A stretch of DNA of 5,145 nucleotides. Source: Deltaproteobacteria bacterium (GTDB taxonomy: Bacteria > Desulfobacterota > Binatia > UBA9968 > CAXXLF01). The DNA lies in assembly GCA_022571535.1 (NCBI GenBank), contig JACZXR010000205.1, forward strand, positions 1 to 5,145. The letters are read 5' to 3'. The position numbers and the translations under genes are program-made. Below are positions 1 to 4,961 of this stretch, in pieces. The first letter of the stretch is position 1, and every line of letters begins with the position of its first letter. The notes under the pieces were generated by a model, which searched no databases, was not told the origin of the DNA, and worked only from the letters and a program-made list of their open reading frames with translations.

Positions 1-68
1 CCCCAGACTCTACTAGAAGGGCAAGTTAAGAAGTAAGTAAAAGTCTCCCAGCAGAGATAAGGATTCCC

Positions 69-85
69 GAGCGATGTGAGGCCAA
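69..85 (+). repeat. Left copy of a 17-bp direct repeat bracketing the accessory region
   Basis: The sequence GAGCGATGTGAGGCCAA here recurs as GAGTGATGTGAGGCCAA at 3126-3142, a 16/17 match in the same orientation. The two copies flank the small-gene and intron region. They could be attachment-site or recombination remnants, or a shared upstream element of the genes at 177 and 3181, because each copy lies about 40-110 bp upstream of a start codon. A match of this length could occasionally arise by chance in 5 kb, so this is only suggestive. Confidence 0.35.
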
Positions 86-176
86 ACAGAGGGACGGGAA
101 CCGTTCCTTGGTGGGGAGGGGAAGATGAGTCGAAGGTCAACGGAATCGCATTGCAAACTGATTTAGAGGAGGCCAG

Positions 177-512
177 ATGAATTGGGGGAAAATTAAAGTA
201 GGTTTCTGGAGTGCTATTGGTGGCGCAATTGTATTAGCCATCATTGGCTTCAATTGGGGTGGATGGGTTACGGGCGGTACTGCTGAGGGGATGGCTGCAG
301 ATGCTGTCGTCGATCGCTTGACACTAATTTGTGTCGCACAGTTTACCCAGGATCCGGAGCAAGCCCAGAAGATCAACGAATTGAAAAAAAAGGATTTTTG
401 GGATCGACAAAAATACGTAGAAAAACAGGGTTGGGCAACAATGCTTGGCGAGACGAAACCTGATAGCAAGGTTGCTGACGCGTGCGCCAATCAGCTTTTG
501 AAGATGACCTAG
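177..512 (+). CDS. Small membrane-anchored hypothetical protein, 111 aa
   Basis: The ATG at 177 has a strong Shine-Dalgarno (GGAGG, 5 nt upstream), which fixes the start. Residues 1-8 are short and basic (K5, K8). Residues 9-25 form one hydrophobic segment (GFWSAIGGAIVLAIIGF), followed by the Trp/Gly-rich stretch NWGGWVTGG (26-34). The remaining ~75 residues are hydrophilic with mixed charge and carry two cysteines, C52 and C103. The likely topology is a single N-terminal anchor, or uncleaved signal, with the C-terminal domain in the periplasm, where the two cysteines could form a disulfide. From memory, similar small proteins with 'GFNWGGWVTGGTA' and two cysteines are common conserved hypotheticals in Proteobacteria; I know no function. 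The stop at 510-512 lies 27 nt before the start of the intron-interrupted small gene, so the two were probably co-transcribed. No clear promoter is visible in the 176 nt upstream. Confidence 0.85.
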   Translation: MNWGKIKVGFWSAIGGAIVLAIIGFNWGGWVTGGTAEGMAADAVVDRLTLICVAQFTQDPEQAQKINELKKKDFWDRQKYVEKQGWATMLGETKPDSKVADACANQLLKMT

Positions 513-559
513 TAGAAACTTCGGGGAGGGATGATCTTAATGACGCGTCTCAATGTTGG

Positions 560-596
560 GTCGCGGTAGGGATGCCAGTTGCCCGGCACCCCCCGC
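560..596 (-). ncRNA. Group II intron domain VI with branch-point adenosine
   Basis: On the minus strand GGGGTGCC pairs with GGCATCCC (one G-U pair) around the loop GGGCAACT, making an 8-bp stem. Next come T, an unpaired A and CCGCGAC. That A lies eight nucleotides from the 3' end, the usual place of the bulged branch-point adenosine used for lariat formation in group II splicing. The final AC fits the conserved AY 3' end. The stem, branch A and 3' end all look intact, although domain VI is displaced about 750 nt from domain V. Confidence 0.78.
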
Positions 597-597
597 A

Positions 598-1350
598 GTC
601 TGGATATATCTGCGGCGCGCGCAGCCCAAAGGCGGAGAGTTTCCGATCGCACCCTTTCGGTTGTGCGGCGGGTTCCTAGTTCCACCACAGGCTCACGTTT
701 CCGCAGGCCCCCGGTTTCATCCCGGACGGTCAGATTTCCTGAGTCCGGTTGGCGACCATGGCTTTCCCCAGCAAGGCTTCCTCGATGCCGTCGACGTTTA
801 AGCGCTGGCCCGCATACTCCCCTCACGGTATCAGTCTACTCGCTGGCTCGGCATACTGTGGATCATGCCGTGGTAACTCGGGCTCTGCGTCCCGCCACGC
901 GTCCCTCCGATGCCCGCCATGTGGCGAGAGCCCCTTTGCCCCATCGGGGTGTTACCCCTTCGGGAGTGACGTTTCCCGCCACTTAGGACGGTATTACCCA
1001 TCCCTCATTGCTCCTACGGGCTCATGCGCCAGACCAAATCCCTCCCACCTCCTTCAGCCTTAGCCTCGTTCGGTGGGTCCTTGCAGGTTGCTGCCAGCCC
1101 CTGCTGGGAAATGACCTTTCCCGACTTTATCTCCGCAATCCTTGCCTAGGTGCCTGGACCCTTACCCCGCGGTGTTCCTTCGGTGCTCTTGCCCGTTTCT
1201 TCCCGAAGGACATCGGCCTCACGTTAGATCTGAGACGTTCGGCTCACCGAGTTGCTCCTGCATTGCAGCTTCAGCAGGCCAAGTATATCGGGGCTGCAGT
1301 CATTCCGTTATGTTCAGGCTCCCATGCTCGCTAGACCCCCAGGCTGCTCC
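598..1350 (-). other. Approx. 750-nt non-coding, hairpin-rich insert between domains V and VI
   Basis: In introns of this type, as I remember them, the end of domain V (GGATCTG) runs straight into TGCGGGGGG and domain VI. Here the two halves are separated by about 753 nt. No credible coding frame fills it: the minus strand has repeated stops in all frames upstream of about 826, and the plus-strand frames have low-complexity, Pro/Arg/Ser-rich translations typical of antisense to GC-rich RNA. It is dense in short stems, for example CCCCATCGGGG (939-949), GGGGTGTTACCCC (946-958), CTGCG/CGCAG (610-624) and, on the minus strand, CCAGCAGGGGCTGG. The ends are partly complementary: TCTGG at 599-603 with CCAGA at 1350-1354, and GCAGCC at 621-626 with GGCTGC at 1342-1347. 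The RNA could therefore fold as a closed side domain of the intron. It could be a nested mobile RNA, a second degenerate ribozyme or an unrecognised structured RNA; I cannot assign it to a known family. Confidence 0.6.
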
Positions 1351-1352
1351 CA

Positions 1353-1385
1353 GATCCGTACTTGAGGAACTACCTCATACGGCTC
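1353..1385 (-). ncRNA. Group II intron domain V (catalytic hairpin)
   Basis: The minus strand shows GAGCCGTATGAGG, then the loop region TAGTT, then CCTCAAGTACGGATC. GAGCCGTA pairs with TACGGATC except for one G-A mismatch, and GAGG pairs with CCUC above a small bulge. The AGC triad at positions 2-4, which binds catalytic metal ions in group II introns, is present. The 33-nt length matches the usual ~34 nt. The position just after the RT C-terminal remnant is the normal order. The G-A mismatch opposite the triad G replaces the textbook G-U wobble; I recall the same GGATC in relatives of this RT class, so it may not be a defect. Confidence 0.82.
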
Positions 1386-1421
1386 CTACCTCAGGTAATG
1401 ACGCCAATACGCACCAAAGGA

Positions 1422-1625
1422 TTAAGGATGGCACACAACTTGACGTATCCGCTCAAGCGCACTGGACGTGCTTGTCCGGCTCTGTGTCCGGGGCACGTTT
1501 TGCTTAACCGTATTCCCCTTGGTCAGCCCCCTTCCCTCCGTGGCCTCCGCCGTCCCTCCTCGGACGTTGTTCGGCCACTTCCCAGGTACTATTGCGCTGT
1601 CCGACTTCCTATGCCCGTTCATCAT
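1422..1625 (-). pseudogene. Truncated group II intron reverse transcriptase/maturase (N-terminal remnant, 67 codons)
   Basis: The frame starts with a double ATG (MMNGHRKSDSAIV) and runs through KGN (36-38), PRTQSRTSTSSALERIRQ (45-62). This is the recognisable N-terminal extension of a large bacterial class of group II intron RTs, usually 400-500 residues, whose first RT motifs follow directly. Here homology ends at about residue 62-63 and a stop follows at residue 68. All RT motifs including YADD, the maturase domain and any HNH domain are absent. In the +1 frame just downstream, NPLVRIGVIT and a TGA (1391-1393) look like the normal RT C-terminus next to domain V. An internal deletion of roughly 1.1-1.3 kb (estimated from usual family length) with frame change is therefore likely. 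The remnant cannot encode an active enzyme. Confidence 0.8.
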
Positions 1626-2285
1626 TGGATTGTGTCCTTAGACTTCCCAATGCGGCCCTGGTACTCCTCTGACAAGGGCGGGCACAGGATCTCCCGGTTC
1701 CCGTGCAAGGTGTTTCCGTACGCGCCAAGGTCTCCGACCGCGCGGGGTCCACACATGTCTCGCGTTAACGACATGCTTGGTGTTGCTTTCCGACTGACCC
1801 ATATCGTCAGCACCCCGGAATTGACAAGCATTTCACGGCTCAATACTTGGCCCACACGTACCCTGTCAACGCTTCAGCCATGGCATTACCGCCACCGCCG
1901 CATGACTCGGGGCCGATGTGGCTCGCTACACCTTGATCGTATGACTCTCTCATTCACTATACCTTGCCGGTCTCCCGGCGCTTTCGGGTCAAGCGTGATA
2001 TTTGCGATTCTGCAGGGAAAAAGAGTCAGCAACCTTTAACCTTTCCTGCCTGTTTCCGTAGAGAGTCTCCCCATGACCTATCCCTTACCGATAAAATATC
2101 TAGGCGCTTTATCATGTGTTGAGTCGCTGTAGTGAGCGACGCCGAATCTTTCGTGACCGTAAGGACAAGAAGGGTCAAGGGAAGAAGAAGGGGGCGGGTA
2201 CTGTTATTTTCTGGTACAAACACCCACCCCGGCAAAGCTCCTGATCGAGAAGGAGCTTATTACCGAGGCTGAGTTTATGCAGGAG

Positions 2286-2471
2286 CTATCGTCTGAGAGG
2301 GCGGAGTATCTGGCGATGTTGCAGAGAATGAGGTAGGATCGGATTTGATACCCATCCCGCTTTGGTGTCCGTGTCCTGCCAGACTTCGTAGTGGAAGCTG
2401 TCTGGGGAGTCGTCCACGTGGTAGTGATATGTAACTGAAAGCAGCCCCTTTTTGAGTAGTTCCCGTCTCAT
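2286..2471 (-). CDS. Hypothetical small protein, 61 aa, coupled to upstream ORF
   Basis: The ATG at 2471 overlaps the stop of the preceding ORF as ATGA, and AAGGA stands about 6 nt upstream, so translational coupling is likely. The first ~40 residues (MRRELLKKGLL, then SVTYHYHVDDSPDSFHYEVW) look like real coding sequence, with alternating beta-type residues, several His/Tyr and acidic positions, and no signal peptide or membrane segment. The final ~17 codons lie opposite the 3' end of the plus-strand 42-codon gene, giving a 51-nt convergent overlap. The basic tail (RQILRPLRR) may therefore be run-through after an altered stop. I do not recognise a family. Size, packing and overlap resemble phage or integrated-element genes. 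Confidence 0.5.
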   Translation of the reverse strand: MRRELLKKGLLSVTYHYHVDDSPDSFHYEVWQDTDTKAGWVSNPILPHSLQHRQILRPLRR

Positions 2472-2629
2472 CTGATTTCCTTGAACTCTATCGTGCCAGC
2501 AAGATAATTACCGCCGCTGTGCTTCTCGACAAGATTCACCGCATCCTCTTCCGATGGTTTTACAATCCACTCTATGTAAAAAAATACTATATCTACCGGC
2601 GTTTTCTTATAGCTTATCAAGTACCTCAT
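2468..2629 (-). CDS. Hypothetical small protein, 53 aa
   Basis: The frame opens MRYLISYKKTPVDIVFFYIE and continues WIVKPSEEDAVNLVEKHSGG, then NYLAGTIEFKEIR. The periodic mix of hydrophobic and charged residues, ending in a plausible beta strand, and the exact ATGA coupling with the next ORF argue that it is a real gene. A TAG lies two codons upstream in frame, so the ATG at 2629 or the TTG at 2620 must be the start. The GGGG just before the ATG is too close for an ideal Shine-Dalgarno, whereas GATGAGG before the TTG is also slightly close. There is no transmembrane segment of full length (IVFFYIEWIV is short). I know no function or family. It belongs to the minus-strand small-ORF cluster, separated by 150 nt from the coiled-coil ORF upstream. 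Confidence 0.6.
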   Translation of the reverse strand: MRYLISYKKTPVDIVFFYIEWIVKPSEEDAVNLVEKHSGGNYLAGTIEFKEIR

Positions 2630-2779
2630 CCCCTACGTCATAGCATAGATCTGACTGCCCTGCTGCTTTAACTCAGAAATTCTTATTTCCCTCTCAGCTC
2701 CTCCACTTCTGCAATCCAGTGATCTCCTTGTGGCGAAGGATTTCCTAAGACCAATCACTCACAGTCTGGGTCGTCGTCC

Positions 2780-2956
2780 TCAGTCGATGATGCCCAGCCA
2801 CTTCTTTGTCCTTTGAAAGCGTTCCTCAGCGGCAACGGCTTTCTCCTTCTGTCTGTCAATCTCCTTCTGCATATCGGCAATCTCAGCTTCCATATGCCTT
2901 ATTCTCAGGATCTCATCTTTCCAATGTAAGGCAGAGGTGTCGTATCCGCGAAACAT
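2780..2956 (-). CDS. Small coiled-coil hypothetical protein, 58 aa
   Basis: The ATG at 2956 is preceded by AAAGGGG about 4 nt upstream. The protein begins MFRGYDTSALHWKDEILRIR, and residues 17-52 (including HMEAEIADMQKEIDRQKEKA and VAAEERFQRTKK) form a strongly helical, charged, heptad-like coiled coil. It ends WLGIID before the TGA at 2780-2782. There is no signal peptide or membrane segment. Coiled-coil miniproteins of this size occur among phage and mobile-element genes as oligomerisation or regulatory factors, but nothing identifies the partner. It is first in a minus-strand set with the ORFs at 2468-2629 and 2286-2471; the 150 nt between them hold only a stop-interrupted remnant. A TTGACA box at 2986-2991 with 17-bp spacing to a weak TAAAGG lies just upstream. 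Confidence 0.65.
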   Translation of the reverse strand: MFRGYDTSALHWKDEILRIRHMEAEIADMQKEIDRQKEKAVAAEERFQRTKKWLGIID

Positions 2957-2962
2957 AACGCC

Positions 2963-2991
2963 CCTTTATCGCTGGGGGTGGTCGGTGTCAA
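2963..2991 (-). promoter_or_regulatory. Weak candidate promoter for the minus-strand small ORFs
   Basis: On the minus strand a perfect TTGACA (2986-2991) is followed after 17 bp by TAAAGG (2963-2968), which matches only 3 of 6 bases of the -10 consensus. Transcription would start at about the ATG at 2956, giving a leaderless message even though an AAAGGGG is present. The -35 match is good but the -10 is poor, so confidence is low. Confidence 0.3.
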
Positions 2992-3007
2992 GGAACTTCG
3001 TAGGACT

Positions 3008-3029
3008 CAATTAAAGCGTCGATTAATTG
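3008..3029. promoter_or_regulatory. Perfect 7-bp inverted repeat, possible operator
   Basis: CAATTAA (3008-3014) and TTAATTG (3023-3029) are perfectly complementary around an 8-bp spacer, a spacing typical of a dimeric helix-turn-helix regulator site. It lies between the divergent starts at 2956 (-) and 3181 (+), just upstream of a candidate promoter on each strand, so a bound regulator could affect either or both. No regulator gene is in the window. Confidence 0.4.
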
Positions 3030-3042
3030 CGTCTTGTGAGGA

Positions 3043-3070
3043 TTGACAGCCCTTTCCCCTGTGATATTGG
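3043..3070 (+). promoter_or_regulatory. Candidate sigma70-type promoter for the hydrolase gene
   Basis: A perfect TTGACA at 3043-3048 is followed after 16 bp by TATTGG (3065-3070), a partial -10 match with the important leading TAT. Transcription would begin near 3077 and leave a leader of about 100 nt. That leader contains GCCACT (3085-3090) complementary to AGTGGC (3115-3120) and the right copy of the 17-bp repeat. Confidence 0.4.
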
Positions 3071-3125
3071 TCTCTTAGTAACACGCCACTAAGTACGAGC
3101 CTCCCCCATCATTGAGTGGCTTCTA

Positions 3126-3142
3126 GAGTGATGTGAGGCCAA
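3126..3142 (+). repeat. Right copy of the 17-bp direct repeat
   Basis: GAGTGATGTGAGGCCAA matches positions 69-85 at 16 of 17 bases in the same orientation. This copy lies in the leader of the hydrolase gene, 38 nt before its ATG, at the boundary between the small-gene region and the conventional genes to the right. Confidence 0.35.
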
Positions 3143-3180
3143 CGGAGGAGGAAAATGAACAATACGAGGGAGGAATTAAC

Positions 3181-4059
3181 ATGGCCACGGCTGAGGAGAA
3201 ATACGTTGACGTAGAGGGCATCAGAACGCGCTACTTTGAGAAAGGACAGGGTGAAACCGTAGTGCTATTCCACGGCGGGAACTTCGGTTCCCACGACGCT
3301 GCCGACTGTGCCGCGGATTGGGATCTCAACTTTAGCGGTTTGGCCAGCTGGTTGCACGTCTATGCCGTAGATAAGCTGGGACAGGGCTATACGGACAACC
3401 CCAGGACAGATGAGGACTATACGATAGCAGCCGTAGTCAAGCACGCATACGGATTCCTCCAGGCTATGGGGCTTCAATATGTTCACCTGGTAGGACACTC
3501 GCGAGGCGGATACTTGGTGGCAAGGTTAACCCTGGAGCATCCGGAGCTGGTCAAGTCCTGCATCATCGTAGACAGCAACACCCTTGCTCCCGGTGTGGGG
3601 AGAAATGAAATTGTAATGGCGAACCCCCCCCAACCCCGTTTAAGCAAACAGAGTCAACGCTGGATTCTGGAACGGTACTCTTTCAGCTACGACCACATTA
3701 CCGAGGAATGGGTGGAAGCTTTGACCCGGATCGCCATGCTGCCCAAATATCAAGAGGCGGTAGCGAAGATGGAGAGTGCGGGGCTAAAAACCACGCTCTT
3801 TCTTCCGCACCTCGCCAAACAGAAGGAAGAGACACTGGGCCGGATAAGAGATGGGCAGCTGAGGACGCCGACGCTGGTGATTTGGGGCTACAACGATCCC
3901 ACGGCAACGCTAAATCAAGGACAGGCACTTTTCGACCTCATTGCCGGTAGCGAGCCTCGTTCCCAGATGCACATCTTTAACCAAGCGGGTCACTTTACTT
4001 ACCGGGAACATCCGAAGAAGTTCAACGATGTCGTCCGGAGTTTCATCCAAAATTGCTAA
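3181..4059 (+). CDS. Alpha/beta hydrolase (meta-cleavage-product-hydrolase-like), 292 aa
   Basis: This is a soluble cytoplasmic hydrolase of the alpha/beta-hydrolase fold, close to the usual 270-290 residues. The start is placed at the ATG at 3181 because GGAGG lies 7 nt upstream; an in-frame GTG at 3133 would add 16 low-complexity residues and has no good ribosome site. Residues 25-33 (ETVVLFHGG) give the strand and HGG oxyanion loop. GHSRGG (105-110) is the nucleophile elbow with Ser107. TLVIWGYNDPT (231-241) supplies acid Asp239, and AGHFTYREHP (269-278) supplies His271, so the triad is complete. Residues ~140-220 form the helical cap that shapes the substrate pocket. The closest family feel is the C-C bond hydrolases of aromatic degradation (BphD/MhpC type), but those usually have GNSMGG, and no ring-cleavage genes lie nearby. 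Esterase or another hydrolase activity is equally possible; the substrate cannot be assigned. No clear terminator separates it from the next gene. Confidence 0.9.
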   Translation: MATAEEKYVDVEGIRTRYFEKGQGETVVLFHGGNFGSHDAADCAADWDLNFSGLASWLHVYAVDKLGQGYTDNPRTDEDYTIAAVVKHAYGFLQAMGLQYVHLVGHSRGGYLVARLTLEHPELVKSCIIVDSNTLAPGVGRNEIVMANPPQPRLSKQSQRWILERYSFSYDHITEEWVEALTRIAMLPKYQEAVAKMESAGLKTTLFLPHLAKQKEETLGRIRDGQLRTPTLVIWGYNDPTATLNQGQALFDLIAGSEPRSQMHIFNQAGHFTYREHPKKFNDVVRSFIQNC

Positions 4060-4110
4060 AGTGTAGGTAAAGATATCAAAGCCCACCCCCGTAGTCTTTT
4101 TCTTCGTGTC

Positions 4111-4138
4111 TTGACCGCCAAATAACTTAGCCTATAAA
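4111..4138 (+). promoter_or_regulatory. Strong sigma70-like promoter, probably leaderless start for the Lon-domain gene
   Basis: TTGACC (4111-4116, 5/6) and TATAAA (4133-4138, 5/6) are separated by 16 bp. Transcription should begin about 7 nt past the -10 box, at 4145-4147, which coincides with the ATG at 4147. The mRNA would then have little or no 5' untranslated region. The only purine run upstream, GAGG at 4142-4145, is one base from the ATG and so too close to serve as a Shine-Dalgarno. Confidence 0.6.
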
Positions 4139-4146
4139 TTAGAGGT

Positions 4147-4836
4147 ATGATTTCTCCCAAGGCGCCGGCCCTAGCCCTGCCAGAGATTCTTCCGGTTTTC
4201 CCATTGACCGGAGTCCTGCTTTTTCCGGGAACCGTGCAGCTGCTGCACATCTTCGAGCCCCGTTATCGGAACATGGTGGAGGACACACTGAATACCGACG
4301 GAGTGTTCGGTATGATCCAGCCGTTCGTTCCACAGCAGGACAACCGTCCAATGGCCGGAGCGGAGAAGGAGAAGCCCGAGCTCTACTCGCTCGGTTGCGC
4401 GGGTCATGTCGAAAAGTGGGAGAAAGCTCCGGACGGCCGATACATGATTCAACTGCGCGGCATTAACCGGTTTCGCTTCAAAGAGGAATTGCCCTTGCAT
4501 CGCGGCTATCGGCGGGTAAAAGCTGTTTATGATGAATTTCCCGAATCGACTCTAGTTGAAAACTGGCACTGCGATCGTAAGGCCCTCACTGAGGCCCTAG
4601 AGGGGTACGGCCAGGCGCACGGTCTTGAGGTACAGATCGATCAGGTGGCCCACTTTTCAGACATCGAACTGGTCAACCTCTTGGGAGCGGCTTTGCCTTT
4701 TCACCCGGCCGAAAAACAAGCCTTGCTGGAGGCCGCCTCGATCAAAGCCCGGGAAACCGTCCTGATCGATCTGCTTCGACTTGGGGCCGGTCCTTCCGAC
4801 TCGGGTTCTGAGGTTTCTTCGCGCACGGTCAACTGA
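4147..4836 (+). CDS. Stand-alone Lon protease N-terminal (LAN) substrate-binding domain protein, 229 aa
   Basis: The N-terminal half carries the hallmark of the Lon N-terminal substrate-binding domain. LPVFPLTGVLLFPGTVQLL at 15-33 is the typical 'lPlfPL..vvlfPg..l.L' start, then HIFEPRYRNMVED (34-46). GVFGMIQP (52-59) is the usual 'iG.v' strand, and YSLGCAGHVEKWEK (80-93) and RYMIQLRGINRFRF (98-111) are the 'lG..g.i......dGr..i.l.G..Rf' motifs. Residues ~140-210 are helical and contain the closing pattern ending in LIDLLRL (206-212). No AAA+ ATPase, Walker motifs or Ser-Lys protease domain follow, so it is the short form and not Lon. Such proteins are widespread; a role in binding unfolded protein or as an adaptor is inferred from the domain only. 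It has its own promoter and probably a leaderless start. The Ser-rich end (SDSGSEVSSRTVN) is likely disordered. A terminator follows 126 nt downstream. Confidence 0.92.
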   Translation: MISPKAPALALPEILPVFPLTGVLLFPGTVQLLHIFEPRYRNMVEDTLNTDGVFGMIQPFVPQQDNRPMAGAEKEKPELYSLGCAGHVEKWEKAPDGRYMIQLRGINRFRFKEELPLHRGYRRVKAVYDEFPESTLVENWHCDRKALTEALEGYGQAHGLEVQIDQVAHFSDIELVNLLGAALPFHPAEKQALLEAASIKARETVLIDLLRLGAGPSDSGSEVSSRTVN

Positions 4837-4961
4837 AGCTAAGTTGTGGATCCGCGGGCGGCCACGCACCCCATCCTGACCCCTCTTACCCTTACACGGA
4901 TTGTTTAAAACTCGATTATTAGGAGTCCAATTCAGTACTGGGGAGAATGCAGCTGATCAGA

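Larger units (their letters stand above)
560..2227 (-). mobile_element. Degenerate bacterial group II intron, RT deleted, with a large insert between domains V and VI
   Basis: On the minus strand the element starts GTGGG at 2227 (group II consensus GUGYG, 4 of 5) and ends CCGCGAC at 560 (consensus 3' end AY). In order it contains about 600 nt of 5' ribozyme region, the N-terminus of an intron reverse transcriptase (from 1625), a short C-terminal remnant, domain V (1353-1385), an unexpected insert (598-1350) and domain VI (560-596). Group II introns are self-splicing retroelements that move by target-primed reverse transcription using their own RT/maturase. With the RT catalytic part missing, this copy could move only if a related RT acted in trans. 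Its 5' edge is supported mainly by the in-frame repair of the interrupted small gene, so it may be off by a few bases. The long plus-strand open frames across this region are antisense to the ribozyme and are not taken as genes. Confidence 0.8.
540..2336 (+). pseudogene. Small gene (42 codons) split by the group II intron; exon parts 540-559 and 2228-2336
   Basis: A good Shine-Dalgarno (GGGGAGGG, 523-530) stands 9 nt before the ATG at 540, which opens M-T-R-L-N-V and then breaks at the intron edge at 559/560. Beyond the intron, from 2228, an open frame reads PAKLLIEKELITEAEF, then MQELSSERAEY, then LAMLQRMR and a TAG at 2334-2336. Joining 559 directly to 2228 creates one Gly codon and keeps the frame, giving a 42-residue charged, helix-prone protein. 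An in-frame ATG at 531 is also possible but sits directly against the Shine-Dalgarno. The intron lies on the opposite strand, so splicing cannot repair the mRNA of this gene; it is expected to be inactive here. It follows the 111-aa gene by 27 nt, so they probably formed one operon. Its last 51 nt overlap the convergent minus-strand ORF ending at 2286. The function is unknown; the size suits a phage or mobile-element accessory protein. Confidence 0.6.

Noticed and set aside
509..826. 105-codon minus-strand open frame
   Set aside because: It reads from the insert through domain VI into the exon and onward without a plausible ribosome site or fold. The part PGNWHPYRD is just the translation of domain VI.
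597..1350. Idea that the insert is rRNA, RNase P RNA or tmRNA
   Set aside because: Short strings such as GGTAATACCG recall 16S rRNA, but no longer conserved rRNA, RNase P or tmRNA core could be followed.
553..2039. Long plus-strand open frames across the intron and its insert (for example 579-986, 1142-1507, 1362-2039)
   Set aside because: They lie antisense to the recognisable RT start, domain V, domain VI and many stems. Their translations are Pro/Arg/Ser-rich without domain features, and they overlap one another in different frames. They are best explained as open frames opposite a GC-rich structured RNA.
2026..2235. 69-codon minus-strand open frame
   Set aside because: It starts in exon sequence and crosses into the 5' ribozyme region of the intron. 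The translation resembles no protein and its position is explained by the intron RNA.
2683..2754. 23-codon minus-strand frame starting with TTG (GNPSPQGDHWIAEVEELRGK part) between two small ORFs
   Set aside because: The residues look protein-like, but there is no convincing start or ribosome site and an in-frame TGA stands just upstream. At most it is a remnant of a decayed gene.
3698..3950. Open frames on both strands inside the hydrolase gene
   Set aside because: They are shadows of a gene with a complete catalytic triad and a clear ribosome binding site.
4139..4500. Minus-strand frames opposite the Lon-domain gene
   Set aside because: The plus strand carries continuous Lon N-terminal domain motifs; the antisense frames have no supporting motifs or start sites.
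4856..4872. GTGG/CCAC hairpin just after the Lon-domain gene as a terminator
   Set aside because: The stem is short with a bulge and there is no T-run. The hairpin at 4962-4989 is a much better terminator.
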